Assembly: GCA_937925855.1 (NCBI GenBank)
Contig: CALAMO010000030.1
Span: 18,084-82,083, forward strand
Reading direction: 5' to 3'
Origin: an uncultured Thiotrichaceae bacterium
GTDB lineage: Bacteria > Pseudomonadota > Gammaproteobacteria > Thiotrichales > Thiotrichaceae
Length of the DNA stretch: 64,000 nt
The notes under the pieces: model-generated
Told to the model about the DNA's origin: nothing
The model's input: only the letters and a program-made list of their open reading frames with translations
The model's database searches: none
Shown: positions 27,513 through 38,062 of the stretch, piece by piece
Numbering within the stretch: the stretch's first letter is position 1
How the letters are laid out: every line of letters begins with the position of its first letter
Position numbers and translations under genes: made by a program

Positions 27513-29441
27513 ATGAGTCAACAACAGCAACAGCAACAGTCTGGTCTAAAGGAGTTAATCGCCAGAGGTAAGGAACAGGGCTACCTTACTTATGCCGAAG
27601 TTAACGACCATCTTCCCGATACGATCGTTGACCCCGAGCAAATCGAAGACATCGTAGCGATGATCAACGATATGGGTATTACTGTGCATGAAAATGCGCC
27701 AGATACCGATGAGTTGGTGCTAAATGATGATAACGTCCAGGCCGATGATGAGGCTGCTGAGGAAGCGGCAGCAGCGCTGGCCAACGTAGACAGTGACTTT
27801 GGCCGTACCACTGACCCGGTTCGTATGTACATGCGTGAAATGGGGACGGTGGAACTACTGACCCGTGAAGGGGAAATCCAGATTGCTATTCGGATCGAAG
27901 AAGGTCTGAATGAAATTCTGCGTGCGTTGGCACAATACCCCGCCTCAACCGAAGTTTTGTTGGAGCTGGCGCAGCTGATTGAGCAGGAAGAGATACGCCT
28001 CACCGATGTGATTAATGGCTTTATCGATCCGAATGCGGAAGAAATTAACCCCTTCCAGATGCAGCCAGCGCGGCCACCGGTAAAGGAAGAAGCTAAGCCA
28101 GAGCCTGCACCTGCCGAGGGTGATGAAAAAGATTTAGCTGCTGCCGCTGAAGGTGAGGGTGCGGCAGATGACGATGATGATGAAGAGGAAGATCCGGTTG
28201 ATACTGGGCCTGACCCAGAAGAGGCGGCGGAGAAGTTCGCCGAGCTGCGTGCGCTGTTTGCGACCTCTCATGCGGCCTGTGAGCGTGATGATCAGAAAGC
28301 CTACACCGATGCGCGTGATACGCTTGCGGATAAATTTATGGAGATCCGTTTAGCGCAGCCGGTGATTGACCGCCTGACCCAGCAGCTAAATGATATCGTT
28401 AACCGTATCCGTTCTTATGAGCGTACGATTATGAAGCTGTGCGTGCAGCATGGCGGTATGCCGCGTCAGAAATTTGTTGAGAGTTTCCCGCAGAATGAGA
28501 CGGATCGGCAGTGGTTGGTGCGGTACTGTGAGAAGCATCCGAAGCAAAGTGACCGCCTCAGCGCGTTAGAGGAACAAATTACCGAGCTACAAAGCTATTT
28601 GGCTGAGATTGAGGAAGAATCTAATCTGAGTATTGCGCAGATTAAAGATATTAACCGCAATATGTCCGTAGGTGAGGCGAAGGCGCGGCGCGCTAAGAAG
28701 GAAATGGTCGAGGCGAATTTGCGGCTGGTTATTTCGATTGCCAAGAAGTATACCAATCGTGGCCTGCAGTTCCTCGATCTGATTCAGGAAGGTAATATTG
28801 GTCTGATGAAGGCGGTGGATAAATTTGAGTATCGGCGCGGCTATAAATTTTCAACCTACGCGACTTGGTGGATACGACAGGCGATTACCCGCTCGATTGC
28901 TGATCAGGCGCGCACGATACGCATCCCGGTACATATGATTGAGACGATTAATAAGCTGAATCGGATCTCACGAAAGCTGCTTCAGGAAATGGGGCGTGAA
29001 GCCACGCCGGAAGAATTGGCCGAAGCAATGGAGATGCCGGAGGATAAGATCCGCAAGGTATTGAAAATTGCGAAAGAGCCGATTTCGATGGAGACCCCGA
29101 TTGGAGATGATGAAGATTCCAGCCTGGGTGATTTTATCGAAGACGGTAATATTCTGTCGCCGCTAGATTCGGCTACGACGAATAGCCTCTCTGAAGTGAC
29201 GCGCGATGTGCTGTCTAGCCTGACTTCGCGTGAGTCTAAGGTGCTGCGTATGCGTTTTGGTATCGATATGAATACCGACCATACGCTGGAAGAAGTGGGC
29301 AAGCAGTTCGATGTCACGCGGGAGCGGATTCGACAGATCGAAGCTAAAGCGCTAAGAAAATTGCGTCATCCCAGTCGTTCGGATATGCTACGCAGCTTCC
29401 TTGATGTTAACGAAGCACCGCCGGTTGCATCTTCCTCCTAG
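27513..29441 (+). CDS. rpoD: RNA polymerase sigma factor RpoD (sigma70)
   Basis: 642 residues. Region 1.1 is at the N terminus after a glutamine run (SQQQQQQQ). Region 1.2 is [25 protein letters not shown] very acidic linker (about 210-235, many D/E) lies in the non-conserved region. Regions 2.1-2.4 hold [72 protein letters not shown], and region 4.2 holds [32 protein letters not shown]. This is the housekeeping sigma factor. The order dnaG-rpoD-tRNA-Ile2 matches enterics. Confidence 0.98.
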   Translation: MSQQQQQQQSGLKELIARGKEQGYLTYAEVNDHLPDTIVDPEQIEDIVAMINDMGITVHENAPDTDELVLNDDNVQADDEAAEEAAAALANVDSDFGRTTDPVRMYMREMGTVELLTREGEIQIAIRIEEGLNEILRALAQYPASTEVLLELAQLIEQEEIRLTDVINGFIDPNAEEINPFQMQPARPPVKEEAKPEPAPAEGDEKDLAAAAEGEGAADDDDDEEEDPVDTGPDPEEAAEKFAELRALFATSHAACERDDQKAYTDARDTLADKFMEIRLAQPVIDRLTQQLNDIVNRIRSYERTIMKLCVQHGGMPRQKFVESFPQNETDRQWLVRYCEKHPKQSDRLSALEEQITELQSYLAEIEEESNLSIAQIKDINRNMSVGEAKARRAKKEMVEANLRLVISIAKKYTNRGLQFLDLIQEGNIGLMKAVDKFEYRRGYKFSTYATWWIRQAITRSIADQARTIRIPVHMIETINKLNRISRKLLQEMGREATPEELAEAMEMPEDKIRKVLKIAKEPISMETPIGDDEDSSLGDFIEDGNILSPLDSATTNSLSEVTRDVLSSLTSRESKVLRMRFGIDMNTDHTLEEVGKQFDVTRERIRQIEAKALRKLRHPSRSDMLRSFLDVNEAPPVASSS

Positions 29442-29463
29442 GCAGTGTTTTGCTCTGATTTAA

Positions 29464-29540
<77 letters not shown>

Positions 29541-29550
29541 ATAAAATCTT

Positions 29551-29593
29551 AAAAAGCAGTAGGTTACGCGATGAGCGGACTTGCTGCTTTTTT
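29551..29593. terminator. Two-way terminator between tRNA-Ile2 and the histidine kinase
   Basis: AAAAAGCAG at 29551-29559 and CTGCTTTTT at 29584-29592 form a 9-bp stem around a 24-nt loop, which itself holds a CGC/GCG pair. Ts follow on both strands, so it can end the tRNA transcript and the leftward kinase transcript. Confidence 0.7.
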
Positions 29594-29609
29594 CGTTAAA
29601 TTTACTGTA

Positions 29610-30941
29610 CTAGTCTTGCACTCGCTCAGCTGGCAAAACCACCGCAACCTGCGTCCCCACACCGAATTGACTGCTAATGCGCAGTTCGCCGCCATGTGCA
29701 TCAATAATCAGCTGTACCAGATAAAGTCCCAGTCCAAAACCACCGGTTTTACGTTGGCGTGAGGCGTCGGCGCGATAAAAGGGGTCAGTAATCTGGGTGA
29801 GGTGTTCTGGTGCTATGCCGCTGCCGTGATCGTGTATGCTGAGGTAAATATGCGCGCCCTGTTGGCGGGTGCGGAGTATGACCGGGGCTGCATCTTTTGT
29901 CTGATGCTTTAAGGCATTATCCAACAGATTGCGCACTACCAACCGAATACGGGTCGCATCCAGCTGTTGCTCTGGCAGGTCGTCAGCTAACTGTAGCTTA
30001 AGCGCGGCATCCGTAAAGCTTTCCACCACCACGCTATTCACCAAGGTGTTGAGATTATGCGCCGCAAGATTCAGCGTGCCGTGTCGCCCTTTTAGGCGTT
30101 CTGCCTCTAGTAGCTCGCTGATCATCGCCTCCATTTCCTGTAGGTTGCGTGCGATATTAGCCTGTGCTTTTGATTCATCCAGTAAGGCGAGCGATACTTT
30201 GGCGCGAGTTAACGGGCTGCGCAGCTCATGGCTAATCGCCAGCAGTAGCTCACGTTTACTTTCCAGCATCTGTTCGATGTCTTCCGCCATTTGATTGATA
30301 CTGGTTGCGAGTTCACCCAGCTCGTCTTTGCGTGTCGGGGTAATGCGATGTGACAGTTCGCCGGAGCCAATGGTTTGTACTCCGCGTTGAATGGTTTGGA
30401 TTGGGCGAAATAGTCTGCGAATGAAATAATACAGCAGGCCCAAAGCCGCCAATAGGAGGACTACGCCAAATAAAAAGCCGCCTTTGCGGTGATCCGGGCG
30501 TTGCCAACCCTTGGCCCAGATCAGTACATCAGCACCGTCTTTTTGATAGCGTAAAACCACACCCTTGCGTTCAAAATCATAGGTAATGCTTTGGCCATCA
30601 TGCGTGGTGAAACTGTGGTAATAGTCTGGCTTATTGTTCTGAATCCAGTCCGGAATCTCACCGCTTTGCCACTCGGCGTTGTCCTGAGAACGAACGATAA
30701 TCTCTATGGGTAAACGTTCCGCCAGCTTTTGTGCGTTCTCAATATTCGGCGGCGAGCCAATATCCTGATAAACGTATTCGGTATATTGTTGCAGATGCGG
30801 TGCAATCTGGTGTTTGACGTGGCGGCCAATGGCAAAACCTAACATGCCCTGAAACAGAAAAGCGATCACGATCCCGGCAAGCGCGAACATCAGCAATAGG
30901 CGCAACGACAGGGAATGGCGGATTTTCTGTAAGAGTTTCAT
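29610..30941 (-). CDS. Sensor histidine kinase, CpxA-like
   Basis: 443 residues. Two membrane segments (about 13-35 and 155-175) enclose a periplasmic sensor part. A HAMP domain follows, with RRLFRPIQTIQRGVQTIGSGELSHRI. The H-box AISHELRSPLTRAKVSLALL has the phospho-His near residue 239, then the N box RLVVRNLLDNALKHQ, G1 IHDHGSGIAPEHL and G2 GGFGLGLYLVQLIIDAHGG. It starts one base after the response regulator stop on the same strand. The MsrQ-like and CpxP/Spy-like genes upstream suggest envelope protein stress as the signal. Confidence 0.9.
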   Translation of the reverse strand: MKLLQKIRHSLSLRLLLMFALAGIVIAFLFQGMLGFAIGRHVKHQIAPHLQQYTEYVYQDIGSPPNIENAQKLAERLPIEIIVRSQDNAEWQSGEIPDWIQNNKPDYYHSFTTHDGQSITYDFERKGVVLRYQKDGADVLIWAKGWQRPDHRKGGFLFGVVLLLAALGLLYYFIRRLFRPIQTIQRGVQTIGSGELSHRITPTRKDELGELATSINQMAEDIEQMLESKRELLLAISHELRSPLTRAKVSLALLDESKAQANIARNLQEMEAMISELLEAERLKGRHGTLNLAAHNLNTLVNSVVVESFTDAALKLQLADDLPEQQLDATRIRLVVRNLLDNALKHQTKDAAPVILRTRQQGAHIYLSIHDHGSGIAPEHLTQITDPFYRADASRQRKTGGFGLGLYLVQLIIDAHGGELRISSQFGVGTQVAVVLPAERVQD

Positions 30942-30942
30942 A

Positions 30943-31644
30943 TTATGCCTCAGCCGCCAGAAAACGATAGCCGCTGCCCCATACTGTCTGGATACAATTC
31001 AGCGGTTTCAGCTTCTGGCGCAGGCGACTCACCAGAATATCGACCGAACGGGTATACAAATCGGCATTAATCCCACGCAGACCATTTAGAATATCATCGC
31101 GGCTAAAGGCTTTATCCGGTTCGCTGGCAAACATGAGCAGCAACTCATATTCACTGTTAGTGAGTTCAGTGTCCTGTTCACCTAATATGACTTTGCGGCG
31201 TTTACGGTCGATCTGTAAATGCGTAAAGGCCAGTATATCCTCATCAGGCGCTTTGTCGGTCGGGCCACCGCCGGGCTGGCTGCGGCGCAGAATATTATGA
31301 ATCCGCGCCACCAGTTCACGTGGCTCAAATGGCTTGGCCAGATAATCATCTGCCCCCAGCTCTAAACCGATCACCCGATCCATCACATCACCACGCGCGG
31401 TCAGCATTAACACCGGCAGGCCGCTAAGCTGCTCATCACGCCGAATCTGGCGACACACTTCAAAACCATCCATATCCGGCAGCATTACATCCAGAATCGC
31501 CAGATCAATCCCACCTTGTTGCAGGTGTTCAATACCCTGCTGTGGGTGAGTTTCATTCAGTAGATTCAGGTCATACCGGGCGAAGTACTCCTGTAGTGGC
31601 TCAGCCAGTTGAGCGTCGTCGTCGATTAAAAGGATGTTATGCAT
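30943..31644 (-). CDS. OmpR/CpxR-family response regulator
   Basis: 233 residues. The receiver domain has IDDDAQLAE (acidic pocket), the phospho-acceptor Asp52 in LAILDVMLPDMDGFEVCR, and LTARGDVMDRVIGLELGADDYLAKPFEPRELVARI. The winged-helix output domain has LTNSEYELLLMFASEPDKAFSRDDILNGLRG, RSVDILVSRLRQKL and VWGSGYRFLA. It is paired with the kinase directly downstream. GTAAC repeats resembling a CpxR box lie upstream of the cluster. Confidence 0.92.
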   Translation of the reverse strand: MHNILLIDDDAQLAEPLQEYFARYDLNLLNETHPQQGIEHLQQGGIDLAILDVMLPDMDGFEVCRQIRRDEQLSGLPVLMLTARGDVMDRVIGLELGADDYLAKPFEPRELVARIHNILRRSQPGGGPTDKAPDEDILAFTHLQIDRKRRKVILGEQDTELTNSEYELLLMFASEPDKAFSRDDILNGLRGINADLYTRSVDILVSRLRQKLKPLNCIQTVWGSGYRFLAAEA

Positions 31645-31705
31645 AGCTGCCGTTAAAAGTTAAACAGGAATTTTATAAAGATAATAAATTTTCCTGTATT
31701 GCGTT

Positions 31706-32290
31706 TTACGATTGAACCTTCTTCGGTTCCGGTGAATACAGGTGATAGATCCGATAAAGTTCGAGCGCGGCCAGCGGAATAAAGTGTACCAGCGCCGGGC
31801 CGATATTATTGTGCACAAATATCCAGTGTAACAGGGTTAACACCGCTGCGGGATAAACCCAGCGCTGCAGTTTTTTCCAGGCAGCTTTCAACCAGCGCTG
31901 TGAGCGGTCATTTGACGTCATAGCTAAAGGAATAAAAATCAGAAAAGCCAGCCATCCCGTCCAGATGCCGGTCAATTTCAGCTCGCTCAGGATTTTAGAC
32001 AAGGCACCCATATCGACCATATAAAATACGGTGTGTAGTGCGGCATAGGCGAAGGCAGCAACACCAAAAGCACGGCGGTGGCGCACCAGCCATTGTGGAA
32101 ATTTGAGTGACCAGCTATTGCGCCGAAACAGGACGAGCAAGGGTGTTGCTAACATAGCGATAATCATGAAACGCGCCGAGAACTCGCCGGTAGGGTGTAG
32201 CAGCTCACCCGCTAGAATGTTGCCTGAAAAATAACCGGACATGAGTCCGATGGCAGGGAGCGAGAGGATTAGCCATAAAAGGTATTTCAT
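31706..32290 (-). CDS. MsrQ/YedZ-like haem-binding membrane protein
   Basis: 194 residues with about six membrane helices. HRRAFGVAAFAYAALHTVFYMVDMG and LTLLHWIFVHNN hold the histidines that bind b-type haem in the ferric-reductase-like transmembrane family. MsrQ gives electrons to the periplasmic methionine sulphoxide reductase MsrP; no msrP is nearby, but a Tat-exported MsrB is in the window. The start is uncertain (ATG 32290 or GTG 32302); neither has a good ribosome site. Same strand as the two-component genes. Confidence 0.8.
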   Translation of the reverse strand: MKYLLWLILSLPAIGLMSGYFSGNILAGELLHPTGEFSARFMIIAMLATPLLVLFRRNSWSLKFPQWLVRHRRAFGVAAFAYAALHTVFYMVDMGALSKILSELKLTGIWTGWLAFLIFIPLAMTSNDRSQRWLKAAWKKLQRWVYPAAVLTLLHWIFVHNNIGPALVHFIPLAALELYRIYHLYSPEPKKVQS

Positions 32291-32407
32291 TGGGAAGTTC
32301 ACTGTTGGATTCCAAGGGTTTGCTGGGCTTTTTTACGTTGAGATTGTGCGAAAAACATGTAAATCGTCATGCAGTATAGGTGGTAGGTTGTTAGTTCTTG
32401 TGGCTGG

Positions 32408-32435
32408 GTCTACTCAGCATGGATGCTGAGTAGAC
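32408..32435. repeat. Perfect 28-nt palindrome
   Basis: GTCTACTCAGCAT at 32408-32420 and ATGCTGAGTAGAC at 32423-32435 are separated by only GG. It lies in the gap between the CpxP-like gene and the MsrQ-like gene, both leftward. No T-run follows, so it is not a standard terminator. Confidence 0.8.
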
Positions 32436-32495
32436 GACTACATAGATGTATTGACGGCGTCCCTGCCATGAGAACTGACAGCCGGTCTACCAATC

Positions 32496-32936
32496 TTAAT
32501 GCCCGCGATGGTGCCGCCCACGTTTACTCATCTTATCCATCATCTGCGTTAACTCAGCACGCTGTTCCGGGGTCAGGCTATCGGTAAACATGGCGACCTT
32601 GCCAATCATCTCTGGCGCATTCGCCCGCATGTGCTGCATTTTTTCTTCCATCATACCGATGATTTTTGCCTGATCCAATGCGGGCTGGGACAGCAGCTCC
32701 TTCATTTGTGATTTGTAATCCACTGCCATATGTTCTTTGCGTTTGGCCTGCATGAATTCGGTAACGGCTTTCAGATGAGTCATCTGTGACTCATTCAAAT
32801 CCAGCTTCTTTTCCAGCTTGTGCATCATGTAGCCGCCCATATCGCCATGGTGTTTGGCCATCGCGAAACCAGAAACGCCAATTGCAACGGCAATAGCGGC
32901 GATTGAACCCATGACAATTTTAGTGACCTTTTTCAT
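32496..32936 (-). CDS. Periplasmic Spy/CpxP-family protein
   Basis: 146 residues. A signal peptide (1-27, ending GFAMA) is followed by a helical, Met/His-rich mature protein with KLDLNESQMTHLKAV, and DSLTPEQRAELTQMMDKMSKRGRHHRGH carrying the LTPEQ (LTxxQ) motif. Spy and CpxP are small periplasmic chaperones; CpxP also damps CpxA. The His-rich end could bind metal. It is first gene of the leftward cluster; AGGAG lies before the ATG. Confidence 0.85.
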   Translation of the reverse strand: MKKVTKIVMGSIAAIAVAIGVSGFAMAKHHGDMGGYMMHKLEKKLDLNESQMTHLKAVTEFMQAKRKEHMAVDYKSQMKELLSQPALDQAKIIGMMEEKMQHMRANAPEMIGKVAMFTDSLTPEQRAELTQMMDKMSKRGRHHRGH

Positions 32937-33001
32937 TTTATAGCTCCTGTTGGTGAAAGCGTTGCCTATTTGTAGTTTTGGGCTGCTTTCGTTGTTTACT
33001 G

Positions 33002-33137
33002 TGTAAGTCGAAGACTTACATGCACTCGGGGTGTCAGCCTTTCATGCACGTTATTAATAACGACTGTCTTACGACATGGGAGCTATTGTGCCAAGACAGT
33101 CTGTAACAGAGGTCGCAGAACTGTAACAATGTGTAAC
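33002..33137. promoter_or_regulatory. Complex control region upstream of CpxP-like gene and glgC
   Basis: Three GTAAC half-sites lie at 33103-33107, 33123-33127 and 33133-33137, spaced 20 and 10 bp. The last pair is GTAAC-N5-GTAAC, close to the known CpxR box (GTAAA-N4-8-GTAAA). Next to them are TGTAAGTC/GACTTACA (33002-33009/33013-33020), the 14-bp palindrome CGTTATTAATAACG (33049-33062) and GACTGTCTT/AAGACAGTC (33062-33070/33093-33101). Confidence 0.55.
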
Positions 33138-33330
33138 TTCCATAAAAATCGAATTTTGGGAATGGAAACCTTTGACTTGTAAGGTAATCCCTTTGAAAAA
33201 ATTCAACTCCGAAAACAGTCAGTCTGCAAAAGTCGAGGGCTTAACACTTGATGTTGCAAGATGCGTTCGTTACTGTGGATCACCGGTTGATCTTATCACT
33301 GTGGCTGCAGCAAGATAACGAGGGCTTGCG

Positions 33331-34557
33331 ATGACGATCCAGAATCAGACTTTGACATTTGTTTTAGCGGGCGGGGTGGGTTCGCGCCTGTTTCCATTAA
33401 CCGCTGACCGCTCAAAACCTGCCGCACCTTTTGGCGGTAAATACCGGATTATTGATTTTACGCTGACTAACTGTTTGCATTCCGGTCTGCGGCGGGTGCT
33501 GGTGTTGACTCAGTATAAGTCGCATTCACTCAATAAACATTTGCGCGACGGTTGGTCAGTTTATAACCCTGAGTTAGGCGAATATATCACTGCCGTCCCG
33601 GCGCAGATGAATGAGGGCAAGCACTGGTACCAGGGAACAGCTGACGCCATCTTTCAGAATCTGAATCTGTTGGAACGCAGCGATGCAGAATACACACTGA
33701 TTTTATCGGGCGACCATATTTACCGGATGGATTATGCCGCACTGCTGGAGGCGCATAAAACCAATGGTGCTGAGGTGACTATTGCCTGTATGGAAGTGCC
33801 GGTGGCAGAAGCCAGTGCTTTTGGAGTGGTCGGTGTTGATGAAAACCTGCAGATTAAGGTGTTTGAAGAAAAGCCCGAGCAGCCAACGCCCTTACCGGGT
33901 AATCCAGAGACGTGTTTGGTGTCGATGGGACTGTATGTGTTTTCGACGCAGCTGCTGCGAGCGGCATTATTGGAAGAGCAGCAGAATGAAAATACCGGGC
34001 ATGATTTTGGGCATGATATTTTGCCGAAGTTATTGCAGAACCATCATGTGCAGGCCTATCGCTTTGGTGATGATGAGGGGCGGGTAACGCCTGACCGCTA
34101 TTGGCGTGATGTGGGCACAATAGAGGCTTATTATCAGGCAAATATGGATTTGCTGGAAGCGGAGCCGCCGCTTGATCTGTATCAAAATGATTGGCCGATT
34201 CGCACTTATCATCCGCAGTCGCCACCCGCCCGTACAATCCCCGGTAGCTTCGGTACGAATGATTCGCTCATTAATTCAATTCTGGCCAGTGGTGTCGTCG
34301 TGGCGGGCGGGAATGTGCAGCACAGCATTTTGTTCCGTGATGCTTTTGTGGGTGATAACGCGACGGTGAGTCATTCGTTGCTGTTTGACAATGTACGTGT
34401 CGGCGAGGGGGCAGAGCTGCGTAACTGTATAGTCGATAAAAATGTCAATATTCCGGCATCGACTCGTATTGGGGTGGATCCAGATGAGGATAAAAAACGT
34501 TTTACTGTTTCAGAAGGTGGGATCGTCGTTGTCCCGAAAGGTTACGTTTTTGAATAG
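33331..34557 (+). CDS. glgC: Glucose-1-phosphate adenylyltransferase
   Basis: 408 residues. It makes ADP-glucose for glycogen. The N-terminal FVLAGGVGSRLFPLTADRSKPAAPFGGKYRIIDFTLTNCLHSG is the nucleotide-binding signature, WYQGTADAIFQN and LSGDHIYRMDY hold catalytic residues, and VFEEKPEQP is the sugar-phosphate site. The C-terminal beta-helix ends VVVPKGYVFE. No other glycogen gene is nearby. The next gene follows after 51 bp. Confidence 0.95.
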   Translation: MTIQNQTLTFVLAGGVGSRLFPLTADRSKPAAPFGGKYRIIDFTLTNCLHSGLRRVLVLTQYKSHSLNKHLRDGWSVYNPELGEYITAVPAQMNEGKHWYQGTADAIFQNLNLLERSDAEYTLILSGDHIYRMDYAALLEAHKTNGAEVTIACMEVPVAEASAFGVVGVDENLQIKVFEEKPEQPTPLPGNPETCLVSMGLYVFSTQLLRAALLEEQQNENTGHDFGHDILPKLLQNHHVQAYRFGDDEGRVTPDRYWRDVGTIEAYYQANMDLLEAEPPLDLYQNDWPIRTYHPQSPPARTIPGSFGTNDSLINSILASGVVVAGGNVQHSILFRDAFVGDNATVSHSLLFDNVRVGEGAELRNCIVDKNVNIPASTRIGVDPDEDKKRFTVSEGGIVVVPKGYVFE

Positions 34558-34608
34558 CGTTCAGTTTGGGAGGTGACTCCTGACAATGACCCTAGCAGGA
34601 GCAATAGT

Positions 34609-35856
34609 ATGTCGCGTATTAAAATCGAATTCCCGAACGCCGAAGGGCAGCAATTAGCGGGCCTGTTAGAAACGCCGGACAGCCAGACGCCCATCAAACA
34701 ATATGCCTTGTTTGCGCATTGCTTTACCTGTGGCAAAGACGTGGCAGCGGCTTCACGCATTAGCCGGGCGTTGGCCAGGTCGGGTGTCGCAGTGCTACGC
34801 TTTGATTTTACCGGTCTGGGGAATAGCGATGGTGATTTTGCTAATACCAATTTCTCTTCCAATGTGCAGGATTTGCTGGCGGCGGCAAAAAAGCTGGAGC
34901 AGGATTATCGCGCACCCACTTTGCTGATTGGTCATAGCCTGGGCGGTGCGGCGGTATTAAGTGCGGCGCCACAGTTACCGTCGATACGTGCAGTGGCGAC
35001 CATCGGCGCTCCGGCGACTGCTGATCATGTGCACCATTTGTTTGAGGGGGCAGCAGGGGAGCTTGCAGCCAGTGGTGAAGCGGAAGTGCGTATTGGTTTA
35101 CGCAAGTTTACTATTAAGAAACAGCTGCTGGATGATCTGCATCAACATGCCTCAGCACAGCATATCAGCCAGCTCAAGCGGGCGCTGCTGATCTTTCATG
35201 CGCCGCTCGACAATATTGTGCCGATTGACGAAGCCGCTAAGATTTATCAGGCGGCGAAACACCCCAAAAGCTTTATTTCACTGGATCAGGCGGATCACCT
35301 GTTAAGTAAATCACAGGATGCGGAATATGTTGCCAGTACCCTGGTCGCCTGGGCCGATCGTTATTTGCCACAGGCGGATGCCGTTGCAGAGGGTAGCGCT
35401 AATGTGCCTAAAATTAATAACAATGATGTGGTGGTAACTGAGCGGGATAAGAAGTTTTTGCGTGGTCTGTACGCTAACAGCCACCAGTGGCTGGCGGATG
35501 AGCCACTAGCGGTCGGTGGTAGCAATCAGGGGCCAACACCTTACGATTTATTATTAATGTCACTGGGGGCGTGTACTTCGATGACTATTCGCATGTATGC
35601 CAATCATAAGCAGTTGCCGTTGGAAGATGTGGACGTCCGCTTAAGCCATGATCGGGTGCATGCAGAGGACTGCATGGAATGTGGTGAAGAACGTACAGGC
35701 AAGGTGGAGCGTATTACCCGTACGATTACGCTGAAAGGGGATCTGACCGAGGCACAGCGCGAACGTATACTGCAAATTGCGGATCGCTGTCCGGTGCATC
35801 GAACGCTGGAGAGTGACCCGGTGATTACTTCGCGTCTTGGCGGTGCTGTTGAGTAG
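34609..35856 (+). CDS. Alpha/beta hydrolase fused to an OsmC-family domain
   Basis: 415 residues. The N-terminal half (about 1-250) is an alpha/beta hydrolase: LFAHCFTCGKDVAAASRIS, and the nucleophile elbow LIGHSLGGAAVLSAA, with the His in DQADHLLSK. The C-terminal half (about 265-415) is OsmC-like: NQGPTPYDLLLMSLGACTSMTIRMYANHK with one redox Cys and ADRCPVHRTLES with the other, used to reduce organic hydroperoxides. This fusion is known from other gammaproteobacteria. ATG 34609 follows AGGAG. Confidence 0.9.
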   Translation: MSRIKIEFPNAEGQQLAGLLETPDSQTPIKQYALFAHCFTCGKDVAAASRISRALARSGVAVLRFDFTGLGNSDGDFANTNFSSNVQDLLAAAKKLEQDYRAPTLLIGHSLGGAAVLSAAPQLPSIRAVATIGAPATADHVHHLFEGAAGELAASGEAEVRIGLRKFTIKKQLLDDLHQHASAQHISQLKRALLIFHAPLDNIVPIDEAAKIYQAAKHPKSFISLDQADHLLSKSQDAEYVASTLVAWADRYLPQADAVAEGSANVPKINNNDVVVTERDKKFLRGLYANSHQWLADEPLAVGGSNQGPTPYDLLLMSLGACTSMTIRMYANHKQLPLEDVDVRLSHDRVHAEDCMECGEERTGKVERITRTITLKGDLTEAQRERILQIADRCPVHRTLESDPVITSRLGGAVE

Positions 35857-36124
35857 CGTGAGTGGAGATAATTAAGAGAGGCTGTAACTTGAATTGTGCA
35901 TCCGGTCTATATGAATGTTCCGCTGTTTTCATGCTTGATGAGCGTCTTTTCATTCGCTTTAACCACATATTAGCTTGCAGTCCGACAGGGCGGTGGGTAT
36001 GCTGCTTTTTTTCTGGGGAAATCGTAGATTTCAACACTTGTATACTTGAGATACAATTTTAAATATTTCTTAACTAATGATAAGCAAGTGATCCTGCGTA
36101 TAGATCACCACTGGAGATAAAATA

Positions 36125-38044
36125 ATGCCTGTTATCACTCTTCCCGACGGAAGCCAGCGTGCTTTCGATCATCCCGTTACCGTCTCTGAAGTTGCCGCTG
36201 ATATTAGTGCAGGGCTAGCCAAAGCGACTTTGGCCGGTAAAGTCGATGAACAAATGGTTGATGCCAGCTACATCATCGAAAATGACGTGACGTTGAGTAT
36301 CATCACGAATAAGTCAGAAGAAGCTCTCGAATTATTACGCCACGATGCGGCACATGTGATGGCGCAAGCGGTACAGGAATTATATCCAGGCACACAGGTT
36401 ACGATTGGCCCGGCGATTGAAAATGGGTTTTACTACGATTTTGCACGCGATACGCCGTTCAGTGATACCGAGCTGGAAGATATTGAGCAGCGGATGAAGG
36501 AAATCGTTAAGCGCGATTTGCCCATTGAGCGTGAAGTTTGGAGTCGGGAAGCCGCGATTAAGCTGTTTGCGGAGATTGGCGAAACCTACAAAGTTGAAAT
36601 TATCAAAGAGATTCCCGCGGGCGAAGACATTACTGTTTATCGTCAGGGCGACTGGTTCGATGTCTGTCGCGGCCCGCATTTGCCCTCCACTGGTAAGCTG
36701 GGTGATGGTTATAAGCTGATGAAGGTGTCTGGGGCTTACTGGCGCGGTGATTCAAATAATGCCATGTTGCAGCGTATTTACGGCACGGCTTGGCCGAATA
36801 AAAAGGCGCTCAAGCAATACCTGAATCTGCTGGCGGAAGCGGAAAAGCGTGATCACCGCAAGCTGGGGCGGCAGCTTGACCTGTTTCATTTCCATGAAGA
36901 TGCACCGGGTTCTGTGTTTTGGCATCCCAAAGGTTGGACGCTGTTCCGGCAGCTGGTGGATTATATGCGTGAGCGCCAGGAAAAAGCGGATTACGTTGAA
37001 GTGAATACGCCGGATGTGATGGATCGCTCGCTGTGGGAGACCTCCGGGCACTGGTTCAACTACCGTGAAAATATGTTCACCACCCAGACTGAGGATGAGC
37101 GTGTCTTTGCGCTCAAGCCAATGAACTGTCCGGGCGGCGTCTTGATGTTCGCTCAGGGGTTGAAGAGTTATCGTGATTTGCCGCTGCGCATGGGTGAATT
37201 TGGTAAAGTGCATCGCTATGAGCCGTCGGGGGCGTTACACGGCCTGATGCGGGTGCGCCATTTTACCCAGGATGATGCGCATATCTTCTGTACTGAAGCA
37301 CAGATGGCGGAAGAATGCGCGGCGGTGGTTGAGCTAGTGCTAGATATTTACCGCGAGTTTGGTTTTGAGGATGTGGTGATCAAATTGTCGACACGGCCAG
37401 AAAATCGTATCGGCACGGATGAAATCTGGGATAAATTGGAAGATGCGTTGGCTAGCTCGCTGAGTAAACTTGGGCTGGACTATGTGCTGTTTCCAGGGGA
37501 AGGCGCATTTTATGGGCCAAAGCTAGAATTTGTGCTGCGCGATGCGATTGGGCGTGACTGGCAGTGTGGGACGCTGCAGGTGGATATGAATCTACCGGAG
37601 CGTTTCGATATTTCCTATGTAGCGGAAGATAATTCGCGCGAACGCCCTGTGATGTTGCATCGCGCATTATTTGGCTCACTGGAACGTTTTGTCGGTATAC
37701 TGATTGAACATTTTGAAGGTAAGTTCCCACTTTGGCTGTCGCCGGTACAGGCGGTAGTGATGAATATCACGGATAAGCAGGCTGATTATGTGAAATCAGT
37801 GGAAAAACAGCTGCGTGCCAAAGGCATTCGTACGGTATCAGACTTGAGAAATGAAAAAATTGGCTTTAAAATTCGGGAACATACCATGCAGCGCGTCCCT
37901 TACCTGTTGGTAGTCGGTGATCGCGAAGTAGAAACAAACTCGGTTGCGGTGCGTACACGCGCCGGTGATGATCTTGGATCAATGACGCTGGCAGATGTTC
38001 AGCAAAGACTCACTGGCGAAATTGCGCAGCGCAGTAACCTTTAA
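36125..38044 (+). CDS. thrS: Threonine-tRNA ligase
   Basis: 639 residues. A TGS domain (1-61), the editing domain with [35 protein letters not shown] and [13 protein letters not shown], and the class II core with motif 2 ([33 protein letters not shown]) and motif 3 ([31 protein letters not shown]). NCPGG gives a zinc-binding Cys. The C-terminal anticodon domain is complete. It heads the thrS-infC-rpmI-rplT block. No T-box is seen in the 268-bp leader. Confidence 0.98.
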   Translation: MPVITLPDGSQRAFDHPVTVSEVAADISAGLAKATLAGKVDEQMVDASYIIENDVTLSIITNKSEEALELLRHDAAHVMAQAVQELYPGTQVTIGPAIENGFYYDFARDTPFSDTELEDIEQRMKEIVKRDLPIEREVWSREAAIKLFAEIGETYKVEIIKEIPAGEDITVYRQGDWFDVCRGPHLPSTGKLGDGYKLMKVSGAYWRGDSNNAMLQRIYGTAWPNKKALKQYLNLLAEAEKRDHRKLGRQLDLFHFHEDAPGSVFWHPKGWTLFRQLVDYMRERQEKADYVEVNTPDVMDRSLWETSGHWFNYRENMFTTQTEDERVFALKPMNCPGGVLMFAQGLKSYRDLPLRMGEFGKVHRYEPSGALHGLMRVRHFTQDDAHIFCTEAQMAEECAAVVELVLDIYREFGFEDVVIKLSTRPENRIGTDEIWDKLEDALASSLSKLGLDYVLFPGEGAFYGPKLEFVLRDAIGRDWQCGTLQVDMNLPERFDISYVAEDNSRERPVMLHRALFGSLERFVGILIEHFEGKFPLWLSPVQAVVMNITDKQADYVKSVEKQLRAKGIRTVSDLRNEKIGFKIREHTMQRVPYLLVVGDREVETNSVAVRTRAGDDLGSMTLADVQQRLTGEIAQRSNL

Positions 38045-38062
38045 TTTTGGAGGAATAAACTC

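Noticed and set aside
35857..36124. T-box or other riboswitch before thrS
   Set aside because: No T-box consensus or other known core was seen in the 268-bp gap.
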